Shown piece by piece: positions 7,060-15,560 of a stretch of 64,000 nt of DNA. The stretch is from Tistlia sp040905785 (lineage in GTDB: Bacteria; Pseudomonadota; Alphaproteobacteria; Kiloniellales; DSM-21159). The notes beneath the pieces were generated by a model, which worked only from the letters and a program-made list of their open reading frames with translations, had not been told where the DNA came from and did not search any database. The stretch lies in assembly GCF_040905785.1 (NCBI RefSeq), contig NZ_JBBDQW010000075.1, forward strand, positions 1 to 64,000, in the 5' to 3' direction. Within the stretch, counting starts at the first letter, position 1. Each line of letters begins with the position of its first letter. The translations under genes were made by a program, and so were the position numbers.

Positions 7060-8409
7060 ATGATCCAGTTGAGAAAGCTCGCGGCCGCCGGTGCTCTCGG
7101 CAGCGCCGTCCTGCTGGCCGCCGGGCCGGCCCTCGCACAGGTCGAGGCGGAGACGAAATTCGCCCTCGACACCTTCTCGTTCCTGATCTGCGGCGCCCTG
7201 GTGATGTGGATGGCGGCCGGCTTCGCGATGCTCGAATCGGGCCTCGTGCGGAGCAAGAACACGGCCTCGATCTGCCTGAAGAACATCGCGCTCTATTCCG
7301 TCGCCGGCATCATGTTCTACCTCGTCGGCTACAACCTGATGTACGTCGACGTCGGCAGCTACATCGGCACCTTCTCGATCTTCTACGACGCCAGCCCGGC
7401 CGAGCTCGCCCTGATCGGCGCCGAGGAGGCGACGCCGGAGCTGATCACGGCCGTGGTCGACAACGGCTACGCGGTGATGTCGGACTGGTTCTTCCAGATG
7501 GTCTTCGTGGCGACCGCCGCCTCGATCGTCTCGGGCACCCTGGCCGAGCGCATCCGCGTCTGGCCGTTCCTGCTGTTCGTCGTCGTCCTGACCGCCTTCA
7601 TCTACCCGATCCAGGCCTCCTGGGTGTGGGGCGGCGGCTGGCTGGCCGAGCGCGGCTTCAGCGACTTCGCCGGCTCGACGCTGGTCCACTCCTGCGGCGG
7701 CTGGGCGGCCCTGACCGGCGCCATCATCCTGGGTGCGCGCCGGGGCAAGTACGGCCCCGACGGCCGGGTCAACCCGCTGCCGGGCGCCAACCTGCCGCTG
7801 GCGACGCTGGGCACCTTCGTGCTCTGGCTCGGCTGGTTCGGCTTCAACGGCGGCTCGCAGCTCGCTCTGGGCTCGGCGGCCGACGCCGCCAACATGGCCA
7901 TCGTCTTCGCCAACACCAACATGGCGGCGGCGGGCGGCGTCGTGGTGGCGATGCTGCTGACCCAGCTCCTCTACCGCAAGATCGACCTGACCATGGCGCT
8001 CAACGGCGCGATCGCCGGCCTGGTCTCGATCACCGCCAATCCGGACGTCCCGGCGATCTGGTGGGCGCTCCTGGTCGGCGGCGTCGGCGGCGCCCTGGTC
8101 GTCTTCGCGGTGCCGCTGCTCGACAGGCTCAAGGTCGACGACGTCGTCGGCGCCGTCTCGGCGCACCTGATCGCCGGCATCTGGGGCACCTTCGCGGTCG
8201 CCCTCGAGGACGGCAACTTCGGCGCCCAGATCCTGGGCATCGTCGCGATCGGCCTGTTCGTCTCGATCACCTCGGCGATCGTCTGGCTGGCTCTCAAGTA
8301 CACCATCGGGATCCGCGTCTCCGACGAGGAGGAGGCGCTCGGTCTCGACAGGGCGGAACTGGGGATGGAGGCCTATCCCGAGTTCGGCACCGGCTCCCAG
8401 CGCATGTAG
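7060..8409 (+). CDS. amtB: Ammonium transporter Amt
   Basis: 449 residues with a cleavable signal peptide (about residues 1-27, ending AAGPALAQ) followed by eleven predicted membrane segments. The twin-histidine pore pair is present: His in STLVHSCGG and His in VSAHLIAGIWG. The aromatic and Ser gate region lies around FAMLESGLVRSKN. The trimeric channel conducts ammonia/ammonium across the inner membrane and is closed by GlnK inserting its T-loop. The C-terminal tail (RVSDEEEALGLD...) contains the GlnK-interacting region. A strong ggaggggg ribosome site lies just before ATG, and a strong intrinsic terminator follows the stop by about 50 bp. Confidence 0.95.
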   Translation: MIQLRKLAAAGALGSAVLLAAGPALAQVEAETKFALDTFSFLICGALVMWMAAGFAMLESGLVRSKNTASICLKNIALYSVAGIMFYLVGYNLMYVDVGSYIGTFSIFYDASPAELALIGAEEATPELITAVVDNGYAVMSDWFFQMVFVATAASIVSGTLAERIRVWPFLLFVVVLTAFIYPIQASWVWGGGWLAERGFSDFAGSTLVHSCGGWAALTGAIILGARRGKYGPDGRVNPLPGANLPLATLGTFVLWLGWFGFNGGSQLALGSAADAANMAIVFANTNMAAAGGVVVAMLLTQLLYRKIDLTMALNGAIAGLVSITANPDVPAIWWALLVGGVGGALVVFAVPLLDRLKVDDVVGAVSAHLIAGIWGTFAVALEDGNFGAQILGIVAIGLFVSITSAIVWLALKYTIGIRVSDEEEALGLDRAELGMEAYPEFGTGSQRM

Positions 8410-8460
8410 CGGCGCGAGCCGAACAATCCTTCACCGACGGCGATTTTCCGCCAGACTCGG

Positions 8461-8492
8461 GCCCGGCAGGCTTCCTGCCGGGCCTCTTTTTT
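8461..8492 (+). terminator. Intrinsic terminator after amtB
   Basis: gcccggcagg (8461-8470) and cctgccgggc (8474-8483) form a perfect 10-bp GC stem with a 3-nt loop, followed by ctctttttt. It ends the glnK-amtB transcript ahead of the convergent GST gene. Confidence 0.93.
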
Positions 8493-8524
8493 GTCGGCCG
8501 ACGTAAGGGAGCCGGCGCTCCGGC

Positions 8525-9145
8525 TCAGGTCAGCGGCAGCATGACGTGCTCGGCGAAGGCCGGGCGGGCGGCCAGGCGCGCGTGGTAGGCCTCCAGGGCG
8601 GGCAGGGCCGGCCGCTCGATCGGCAGGGCGAGCCAGCGGTAGGCGGCGCAGCCGACCGGCAGGTCGCCCATCGTCAGCGCCTCGCCGAGCAGGAAATCGC
8701 GGCCCTCGAGCTGGCCGTCGAGCAGCCGGAAGGCCTCGGCGCAGCCGGCCAGCGCGCTTTCGATCGCCGCCGCGTCGCGCCGTTCCGGCGGCGTGCGGAT
8801 CAGGCCCCAGAAGACGACCGTGAGCGGCGGCAGCAGGGTCGTCGTCATCCAGTCCATCCACTGGCCGGCCAGCGCCCGGCCGCGGGCATCGTCGGGAAAG
8901 AAGGGCGCCCTGCCGTAGACCTCGGCCAAGTAGCGCACGATGGCGTTGGATTCCCACAGCACGAAGTCGCCGTCCTCGAGCGTCGGCACCCGGCGGTTCG
9001 GGTTGAGCCGGGCGTAGGAGGCGGTGTCGAGGCCGCCGAAGGCGCCGCCGGCGTCCAGGCGCCTGTGGGGCAGGCCGAGCTCGCCCACCGCCCACATCAC
9101 CTTCTGCACGTTGATCGAGTTCCTGCGGCCCCAGACCGTCAGCAT
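8525..9145 (-). CDS. Glutathione S-transferase family protein
   Basis: 206 residues from the ATG at 9145, preceded by gggaggg at ideal spacing; longer in-frame starts upstream are not supported. The N-terminal thioredoxin-like domain (about 1-80) starts MLTVWGRRNSINVQKVMWAV. It contains the cis-Pro loop RRVPTLED and the ESNAIVRYLA glutathione-binding motif, with Ser/Asn near the catalytic position. The helical C-terminal domain (90-200) has the GEALTMGDLPVG capping motif. It likely conjugates or isomerises small molecules with glutathione in the cytoplasm. Transcribed away from the cytochrome gene. Confidence 0.88.
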   Translation of the reverse strand: MLTVWGRRNSINVQKVMWAVGELGLPHRRLDAGGAFGGLDTASYARLNPNRRVPTLEDGDFVLWESNAIVRYLAEVYGRAPFFPDDARGRALAGQWMDWMTTTLLPPLTVVFWGLIRTPPERRDAAAIESALAGCAEAFRLLDGQLEGRDFLLGEALTMGDLPVGCAAYRWLALPIERPALPALEAYHARLAARPAFAEHVMLPLT

Positions 9146-9285
9146 GCCGTCCCTCCCGTCGCCGTCCGGTCCGATCATCGGCGCCGCCGCCACCGCCCTC
9201 AAGCCCGATTCCAGGCGCCCGCGGTTTCGGCTAGTCTCGCCGCCGCGGGCGGGGGCCCGCATCAACCAGAAGAAGGAAAAGGACG

Positions 9286-9807
9286 ATGTCTCTTGGGTGG
9301 AAGGCGGCCCTGGCGGCCGCCGTTCTGGCCGGTGCAGGGCTGGCCGTCACGGGCTCGGCTGTCTCGACCGCCGCCGCGGATCCCGCGCAGCTGGCGCGCG
9401 GCGCCTACCTGGCGCGGATCATGGACTGCGGCGGCTGCCATACGCCCGGCGCCATGACGCCGGAGCCGGACCTCGACCATCCGCTGTCCGGCGGCACGGT
9501 CGGCTTCCGGGTCGGGCCGCTCGGCGTGTTCTTCCCGCCGAACCTGACCTCCGACCCGGCGACCGGCCTCGGCGCCTGGAGCGCCGCGGAGATCGAGGCG
9601 GCGCTGCGCCAGGGCCTGCGCCCCGACGGCCGCGAGCTGGCGCCGATCATGCCGTGGCGCGCCTACGCTGCCCTCGAGGCCGAGGACATGGCGGCCCTGG
9701 TCGCCTACCTGCAGAGCCTGCCGCCGGTCTCGAACCAGGTGCCCGAGCCGGTGGCGGTCGGCGCCCCGGCGCCGCTGCCCTACCTGGACCTCGTCCTGCC
9801 GAACTGA
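9286..9807 (+). CDS. Periplasmic monohaem c-type cytochrome
   Basis: 173 residues. The signal sequence is a charged N terminus plus an Ala/Gly/Leu-rich segment, ending near SAVSTAAA. The haem motif Cys48-Gly-Gly-Cys51-His52 follows, and a Met in the EL-APIMPWRAY region is a probable sixth ligand. Such proteins shuttle electrons in the periplasm, often between a dehydrogenase and an oxidase. The TSDPATGLGAWSAAEIEAAL segment is seen in cytochromes accompanying alcohol or sorbosone-type dehydrogenases. No dehydrogenase or oxidase gene is adjacent. A tandem repeat starts just after the stop. Confidence 0.87.
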   Translation: MSLGWKAALAAAVLAGAGLAVTGSAVSTAAADPAQLARGAYLARIMDCGGCHTPGAMTPEPDLDHPLSGGTVGFRVGPLGVFFPPNLTSDPATGLGAWSAAEIEAALRQGLRPDGRELAPIMPWRAYAALEAEDMAALVAYLQSLPPVSNQVPEPVAVGAPAPLPYLDLVLPN

Positions 9808-9811
9808 CCGG

Positions 9812-9889
9812 CCCACCTGACTGGCGCACCTGACTGGCCCACCTGACTGGCCCACCTGACTGGCCCAGCTCACTGGCCCAGCTCACTGG
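9812..9889. repeat. 13-bp tandem repeat, six copies
   Basis: Six contiguous 13-nt units: cccacctgactgg, cgcacctgactgg, cccacctgactgg, cccacctgactgg, cccagctcactgg and cccagctcactgg. They start five bases after the cytochrome stop codon. The last two copies share a variant core, so they probably arose by local duplication. Confidence 0.92.
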
Positions 9890-10112
9890 CGCCGGTGGCG
9901 GCAGCTAAGAACCTGTACCAACTCTGTTCTCCAAAATGTTGGGATTCGCGGATTTTCAGGCGCTACAACTTGCTGCACCGCGAATCTGCCCATAGAATGA
10001 TTCACGGTTTGTCCCGAGCCGCCGCCGGGCCCGCCGGCCAGGCGGCGGCTTGCGGCTTCCGCCAGACCTCGAACCGCCCTCGCACCACGGCCGAGAGGAC
10101 CCGCGCGATCTG
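9890..10112. other. AT-richer intergenic region with a 9-bp inverted repeat
   Basis: This 223-bp gap before the dapC-like gene is notably less GC-rich than its surroundings. gattcgcgg (9943-9951) and ccgcgaatc (9978-9986) form perfect 9-nt inverted arms with a 26-nt spacer. The region could hold the promoter and an operator for the downstream gene. No gene or RNA is recognised in it. Confidence 0.5.
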
Positions 10113-11348
10113 ATGGCGACCGTCGCACCGAACCTGCTCCGCAACGAACCCATGCGTCGGGATCCGCGGACCTTCCAGCCCTTCCTGCGCCTGGCCCGGC
10201 TGCTCGCCGACGTCGCGCCGGGGCGCTCGCCCTTGGCGAGCGGCCTGCCGATCAACATGGCGGTCGGCGACCCGCAGCAGCCGGCGCCGGCCCTGCTCGC
10301 CGAGACCGTAGCGGCCCATCCGGACGGCTGGTCGAGCTACCCGCCCTTCCGCGGCACCCCCGACTACCAGCGGGCCGCGGTCGGCTGGCTGGCGCGGCGC
10401 TACGGCCTGCCCGAGGGCCTGGTCGACGGCGAGCGCAACCTGCTGCCGATCCCGGGCAGCCGCGAGGGCCTGTTCTTCGCGGCGCTCTCGGCGCTCAGCG
10501 CCGGCGCCGCCGAGGGCCGCGACTGCGTGCTGCTGCCGGCGCCCGGCTACCATGTCTACGCCGGCGCGGCGGCTGCGGCCGGCGCCGAGCCGGTGTTCGT
10601 GCCGGTGACCCGCGCCAGCGGCTTCCTGCCCGACTACGCCGCGCTCGACCCGGCGATCCTGCGCCGCGCCGCCATCGCCTTCGTCTGCTCGCCCTCCAAC
10701 CCCGAGGGCGCCGCGGCCGACCTGCCGCGCTGGCGCGACCTGCTGGCCCTGGCGCGCCGCCACGGTTTCGTGCTGGCCGCCGACGAGTGCTACGCCGAGA
10801 TCTATGTCGGCGCACCGCCGGCCGGGGCCCTGCAGGCCGCGGCCGAGACCGGCTCGCTCGACGGTCTGCTGGCCTTCCACTCCCTGTCGAAGCGCTCCAA
10901 CGCCGCCGGCCTGCGCTGCGGCTTCCTGGCCGGCGAGTCCGCGCTGGTCGACACGGTCGACGCCTTCTGCCGCTTCGGCGGCGCCTCGGTGCCGCTGCCG
11001 ATCCAGCAGGCCGGCGCCGCCCTCTGGAACGACGACGCCCACGCCGAGGCAAACCGCGCCTTCTACGCGCGGCTGTTCGAGCGCGCCGAAGCGACTCTCG
11101 GCGGCCGCTTCGGCTGGCACAAGCCCGCCGGCGGCTTCTTCCTCTGGCTCGAGGTCGGCGACGACGAGGCGGCGGCCTTGCGGCTGTGGCGCGAGGCGGG
11201 CATCCGCACGCTGCCGGGCAGCTACATGGTCGCCGATGCGCACCTGCAGCCGAACCCGGCCGCCGGCTTCCTGCGCGTCGCGCTGGTCCACGACGAGTCG
11301 GTGACCGGCCCGGCGCTGGAGCGCCTGGTCGAACTGCTGGACGGCTAG
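10113..11348 (+). CDS. dapC: PLP-dependent aminotransferase, succinyldiaminopimelate aminotransferase-like
   Basis: 411 residues, fold type I (class I/II). The Schiff-base lysine lies in FHSLSKRSNAAGLRCGF, and the SLSKRSN motif is typical of DapC. CSPSNPEGAA is the substrate and PLP-ring segment, ADECYAEIY the Asp/Tyr cofactor site and LRVALVH the C-terminal arginine region. DapC converts N-succinyl-2-amino-6-oxopimelate to the diaminopimelate precursor with glutamate, feeding lysine and peptidoglycan. dapD and dapE are not adjacent. The start is uncertain: a second Met lies 13 codons in, and neither has a strong ribosome site. ftsK follows closely. Confidence 0.85.
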   Translation: MATVAPNLLRNEPMRRDPRTFQPFLRLARLLADVAPGRSPLASGLPINMAVGDPQQPAPALLAETVAAHPDGWSSYPPFRGTPDYQRAAVGWLARRYGLPEGLVDGERNLLPIPGSREGLFFAALSALSAGAAEGRDCVLLPAPGYHVYAGAAAAAGAEPVFVPVTRASGFLPDYAALDPAILRRAAIAFVCSPSNPEGAAADLPRWRDLLALARRHGFVLAADECYAEIYVGAPPAGALQAAAETGSLDGLLAFHSLSKRSNAAGLRCGFLAGESALVDTVDAFCRFGGASVPLPIQQAGAALWNDDAHAEANRAFYARLFERAEATLGGRFGWHKPAGGFFLWLEVGDDEAAALRLWREAGIRTLPGSYMVADAHLQPNPAAGFLRVALVHDESVTGPALERLVELLDG

Positions 11349-11368
11349 CCGGAGGGGGCGGGGGCGCC

Positions 11369-13804
11369 ATGTCGCTGCGCGAGAGCATCCAGGGTCGAGC
11401 CGGGGGTGGGCATCTGCTGCCGCCAGGCAGCGGGCCCTTCCTGCGGCGCCGCGGGGCCGAGCTGCTGGGCGGCCTGCTGGCCGCGGCCGGCGCGGCCCTG
11501 GTCGCCGCCTGCCTGACCTACGTGCCCAGCGACCCGTCGCTGAACCGCGCGACCGACGCGCAGGCGCGCAACCTGCTGGGCCCGCTCGGCGCCCAGGTCG
11601 CCGACCTGGCGCTGCAGGGCATCGGGCTCACCGCCTTCCTGGTCGCCATCGTCGCCTTCGCCTGGACCTGGCGGCTGTGGCGGGCCCGCGGCCTGCCGGC
11701 CTGGGGCCTGCGCCTGGCCGCCGCGGTCGGCTGCTGGCTGCTGGTCGCGCTTGCGCTCGACGCGCTGCCGCGGCCCGACACCTGGTCGCTGCGCTCCGGG
11801 CTGGGCGGCTTCGTCGGCGAGCTCGCGCTCGGCCAGCTGACCGCGCTGAGCGGGCTGCCCGCCACCGCGATCGCGTTCACCGCCGGCTTGGCCGGCCTGC
11901 TGCTGCTGCTCTACGCGGTCGCGCTCACCGGCCCGGAGTGGCGGGCGATCGGCCGCGCCCTCAACTGGCTGGGCGTCAGCCTCGGCCGCGGCGCGGCCCG
12001 CGCCGGCCGCCGGCTGCAGGGCGGCGAGCGCCCAGCCTCCGCCGCCGAGCCGCGACGCCGGCGCGCGCCGAGCCTGCTGCCGGGCGGCGAGGCGGAAATG
12101 GACGAGGAGGACGAGGAGGAGGAGGAGGAGGCGCTCGCCGAGGCGATGCCGGCCGGACCCGGCGCGCCGGCGCCGCGGGCGCGGGGATCGCAGCGCGCCG
12201 AGCCCTCGCTGGCGGTGGAGCCGCGCGCGGAGCGGGTCGAGACACGGCGGCGGCCGGCCCCGGGCAAGCGCGACAAGGCCGAGGCCCAGGGCTCGCTCGC
12301 CTTCGGCGGCCGCTACGAGGCGCCGGCGCTCTCGCTGCTCGCCGAGCCGAAGCACAACCTCGACGCCCGCGAGAGCCGAGACGCCCTGGAGAAGAACGCG
12401 CGCCTGCTCGAGGGCGTGCTGTCCGACTTCGGCGTGCGCGGCGAGATCGTCAAGGTCCGGCCCGGCCCGGTGGTCACCCGCTACGAGCTGGAGCCGGCGC
12501 CCGGCACCAAGACCAGCCGGGTGGTCGGGCTCGCCGACGACATCGCGCGCTCGATGTCGGCGGTCTCGGTGCGCGTCGCCGTGGTGCCGGGCTCCAGCAC
12601 CATCGGCATCGAGCTGCCGAACGCCAAGCGCGAGACCGTCTACCTGCGCGAGCTGCTCGCCTCGGAGTCCTACGAGGAATCCAAGGTCCGGCTGCCGCTG
12701 ACCCTGGGCAAGGACATCGGCGGGGCGCCGCAGATCGTCGACCTCGCGCGCATGCCGCACCTGCTGATCGCCGGCACCACCGGCTCGGGCAAGTCGGTCG
12801 CGGTCAACGCCATGATCCTGTCGCTGCTCTACCGGCTGCCGCCGGAGGCCTGCCGCTTCATCATGGTCGATCCCAAGATGCTCGAGCTGTCGGTCTACGA
12901 CGGCATCCCGCACCTGCTGTCGCCGGTGGTCACCGAGCCGAAGAAGGCGATCGTCGCCCTGAAGTGGGCGGTGCGCGAGATGGAGCAGCGCTACCGCTCG
13001 ATGTCGCTGCTCGGCGTGCGCAACATCGAGGGCTACAACGGCCGCCTCGAGGAGGCGCGGCGCACCGGCGAGGTGCCGACCCGCAAGGTCCAGACCGGCT
13101 TCGACCCCGACACCGGCCAGCCGGTCCACGAGGAGCAGCCCTTCGACCTGACGCCGCTGCCCTACATCGTCGTCATCGTCGACGAGATGGCCGACCTCAT
13201 GCTGGTCGCCGGCAAGGAGGTCGAGGGCGCCATCCAGCGGCTCGCCCAGATGGCCCGTGCCGCCGGCATCCACCTGATCATGGCGACCCAGCGCCCCTCG
13301 GTCGACGTCATCACCGGCACCATCAAGGCCAACTTCCCGACCCGCATCTCCTTCCACGTCACCTCGCGCATCGACAGCCGCACGATCCTCGGCGAGTCCG
13401 GCGCCGAGCACCTGCTCGGCATGGGCGACATGCTCTACATGGCGCACGGCGGCCGGGTCTCGCGCATCCACGGGCCCTTCGTCTCGGACCAGGAGGTCGA
13501 GCGCATCGTCGGCCACCTCAAGCGCCAGGGTGAGCCGGAGTACATCGAGGAGGTGACCCGCGACGAGGAGGAGGGCGGCCTGAGCTTCGGCGACGAGCTG
13601 GACGGCGGCTCCGGCGACGACCTCTACGACCGCGCCGTGGCCGTCGTGGCGCAGCACCGCAAGGCCTCGACCTCCTTCATCCAGCGTCAGCTCCAGATCG
13701 GCTACAACCGCGCCGCGCGCCTGGTTGAACGAATGGAGGCCGAAGGCGTTGTCAGCGAGGCGAACCACGTCGGCAAGCGGGAGGTCCTGTTGCCGGAGCG
13801 GTGA
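11369..13804 (+). CDS. ftsK: DNA translocase FtsK
   Basis: 811 residues. Four hydrophobic segments lie within about residues 25-190. A long disordered linker (about 200-330) is rich in Arg, Ala and acidic residues, including a run of Asp/Glu at 12100-12135. The RecA-like motor has Walker A GTTGSGKS (469-476), the VDPKMLELSVYDGIPHL segment and Walker B VVIVDEMADLM. A C-terminal winged-helix gamma domain (about 745-808) recognises KOPS. It pumps chromosome ends through the septum and activates XerCD at dif. The start follows ggagggggcgggg. lolA follows, as in many alphaproteobacteria. Confidence 0.97.
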   Translation: MSLRESIQGRAGGGHLLPPGSGPFLRRRGAELLGGLLAAAGAALVAACLTYVPSDPSLNRATDAQARNLLGPLGAQVADLALQGIGLTAFLVAIVAFAWTWRLWRARGLPAWGLRLAAAVGCWLLVALALDALPRPDTWSLRSGLGGFVGELALGQLTALSGLPATAIAFTAGLAGLLLLLYAVALTGPEWRAIGRALNWLGVSLGRGAARAGRRLQGGERPASAAEPRRRRAPSLLPGGEAEMDEEDEEEEEEALAEAMPAGPGAPAPRARGSQRAEPSLAVEPRAERVETRRRPAPGKRDKAEAQGSLAFGGRYEAPALSLLAEPKHNLDARESRDALEKNARLLEGVLSDFGVRGEIVKVRPGPVVTRYELEPAPGTKTSRVVGLADDIARSMSAVSVRVAVVPGSSTIGIELPNAKRETVYLRELLASESYEESKVRLPLTLGKDIGGAPQIVDLARMPHLLIAGTTGSGKSVAVNAMILSLLYRLPPEACRFIMVDPKMLELSVYDGIPHLLSPVVTEPKKAIVALKWAVREMEQRYRSMSLLGVRNIEGYNGRLEEARRTGEVPTRKVQTGFDPDTGQPVHEEQPFDLTPLPYIVVIVDEMADLMLVAGKEVEGAIQRLAQMARAAGIHLIMATQRPSVDVITGTIKANFPTRISFHVTSRIDSRTILGESGAEHLLGMGDMLYMAHGGRVSRIHGPFVSDQEVERIVGHLKRQGEPEYIEEVTRDEEEGGLSFGDELDGGSGDDLYDRAVAVVAQHRKASTSFIQRQLQIGYNRAARLVERMEAEGVVSEANHVGKREVLLPER

Positions 13805-13903
13805 CCGCTCGCGCCGCGCGCCCTGGAGTTGCCCAAATCTGCCGGCTGCTTTCCGCGCGACGCATCCCATATGACAGGGATGTCAGCGAGGATTCCCGCA
13901 CCC

Positions 13904-14560
13904 ATGAAAAGACGCGATTTCCTGATCGGCGGCGCCGCCGCCCTTACCGCCTCCAGCCTGGCGCTTCCGCGCGCCCGGGCGCAGTCCCTCAGCGGCACGC
14001 TCACCGATGCCGACCGCGCCGAGCTGCGCCGCGCCGAGGATTACCTGAACGGCATCGACACGATGTACAGCCGGTTCCGGCAGACCGCCTCGAACGGCAA
14101 CCAGGCGGCCGGCTTTCTCGCGCTCGACCGGCCGAGCCGGATGCGCTTCGAGTACGACGCGCCGCACCCTGTGGTGATGATCGCCGACGGCTACGAGCTG
14201 ACCTACTACGACCGCGAGCTGCAGGAAGCGCGGCAGCTGCCGACCTTCGAGACGCCGCTGTGGTTCCTGCTGCGCGACCGGATCAGCTTCGGCGACGGCC
14301 TCGACGTGCTCTGGATGAAGCGCAGCGAGGACGTCATGGTGGTGCGCGTCGCCCAGCGCGAGGGCAACGACCGCGGCACCGTCAACCTGGTCTTCTCCGA
14401 GCAGCCGATGCAGTTCCGCGGCTGGGAGATCGTCGACGCCGCCGGCGTCTCGGTGCAGGTCGCGCTGGAGAACACCCGCTACGGCGTCGAGCTGGACAGC
14501 GAGATGTTCGACGAGAAGCAGCTGCCAGGCTACCGGTCGCTCCAGCGCAACAGCCGCTGA
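13904..14560 (+). CDS. lolA: Outer-membrane lipoprotein carrier protein LolA
   Basis: 218 residues. The mature part carries the LolA core: YLNGIDTMYSRFRQTASNGN, FLALDRPSRMRFEYDAP, IADGYELTYYD and GRWEI-like RGWEIVDAAG. It ferries lipoproteins across the periplasm from LolCDE to the outer membrane. The start chosen gives MKRRDFLIGGAAALTASSLA, a leader with a twin-arginine RRDFL motif, unusual because LolA is normally Sec-exported. A start 75 bp upstream is possible but would bury the signal. Located right after ftsK, about 100 bp away. Confidence 0.93.
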   Translation: MKRRDFLIGGAAALTASSLALPRARAQSLSGTLTDADRAELRRAEDYLNGIDTMYSRFRQTASNGNQAAGFLALDRPSRMRFEYDAPHPVVMIADGYELTYYDRELQEARQLPTFETPLWFLLRDRISFGDGLDVLWMKRSEDVMVVRVAQREGNDRGTVNLVFSEQPMQFRGWEIVDAAGVSVQVALENTRYGVELDSEMFDEKQLPGYRSLQRNSR

Positions 14561-14579
14561 GCCGCCTCGAAGCGTTCCG

Positions 14580-15410
14580 TCACTCCCTCGCCGGCAGCTT
14601 CGCCGGCGCGGCGATCTCGGCGCGCGGCGCGAAGGGCTGGAGCAGCAGGGCGCCGAGGCTGCGCTCGCGCCGGCCCTCGACGCCGATCGCCATGCCGGGA
14701 GTGCGCGCGGTCGGGCTGCGCGTGCCGAACAGCGGATCCCAGATCGACAGGATCGTGCCGTAGTTCGAATCGGTGTCGCGCCGCCGGGCGTGATGATGCA
14801 CCCAATGGATCGAGGGCGTGATCACGACCCGCGAAAGGGCGCGCTCGAGACCACCTGGCAGGCGCAGGTTGGAGTGGTGGAACAGCGTCGCGGTCAGCAC
14901 CAGGGTCTCGAACACCAGCACCGAGACGAAGGGAAAGCCGAGCAGCAGCACGACCAGCGCGCGGGCCGCGGCCGAGAGCAGCACCTCGCCGGCATGGAAG
15001 CGCAGCGCGCTCGTGGTATCCAGGAAGCGGTCCAGGTGATGGACCTCGTGGAAGCGCCAGAGCAGCGGCAGCTCGTGGTTCGCCCGGTGCCACCAGTAGA
15101 TCAGCAGGTCGAGAACCAGCAGGTCGAGCAGCAGGCCGCCGGCACCCTGCCACCAGGCCGGCCGCCAGCCGAGAGCCTGCTCGGCCGCCCACCAGGTCAG
15201 CGGCACCACGACCAGGACCGAGAGCAGCAGGGTCAGGCTCCACAGGCCGGCATTGCGCAGCAGGCGGCCCGCACCGCCGGCCGGCTCGCCCGGGGCCGGT
15301 GGCGCCGGTCGCGCCGCCGGCCGCAAGCGCTCGGCGAGGAACAGCGCGGCCAGCCAGACGGCGACGGCGAAGCCCTTCCAGGTGACCAGCTCCTGCTGCA
15401 ATGACTCCAT
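14580..15410 (-). CDS. Sterol desaturase / fatty acid hydroxylase family membrane protein
   Basis: 276 residues with several hydrophobic segments. The di-iron histidine boxes are all present in order: HRANH, HEVHH, HHSNL and HWVHHH. The family places hydroxyls or double bonds in lipids at the membrane. The substrate cannot be assigned; bacterial members include carotenoid, hopanoid-like and fatty-acid enzymes. It converges with lolA with an 18-bp gap and its own gene is monocistronic. A ggggag lies very close to the ATG, so the exact start is not certain. Confidence 0.87.
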   Translation of the reverse strand: MESLQQELVTWKGFAVAVWLAALFLAERLRPAARPAPPAPGEPAGGAGRLLRNAGLWSLTLLLSVLVVVPLTWWAAEQALGWRPAWWQGAGGLLLDLLVLDLLIYWWHRANHELPLLWRFHEVHHLDRFLDTTSALRFHAGEVLLSAAARALVVLLLGFPFVSVLVFETLVLTATLFHHSNLRLPGGLERALSRVVITPSIHWVHHHARRRDTDSNYGTILSIWDPLFGTRSPTARTPGMAIGVEGRRERSLGALLLQPFAPRAEIAAPAKLPARE

Positions 15411-15560
15411 GCTCCCCAGATGTCATGGCCGGTCGCGCCGGGCAAGGCGGCACGCGGTCACGTCCCCGCGACGGGAACTCCCACGCGGGGGGCTCGGTGG
15501 CATGGCAGGAGCGCCGCCCTGACGCTTGTTTCGGCCGCAGGCGCGGGCTAGGTCTAGCCG

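Noticed and set aside
9812..9889. CRISPR array
   Set aside because: Units are 13 bp and directly adjacent, with no spacers, and no cas genes occur in the window.
11345..13870. An 841-codon minus-strand frame over ftsK
   Set aside because: Antisense of a clear FtsK; composition is typical of a high-GC shadow frame and no domain is seen.
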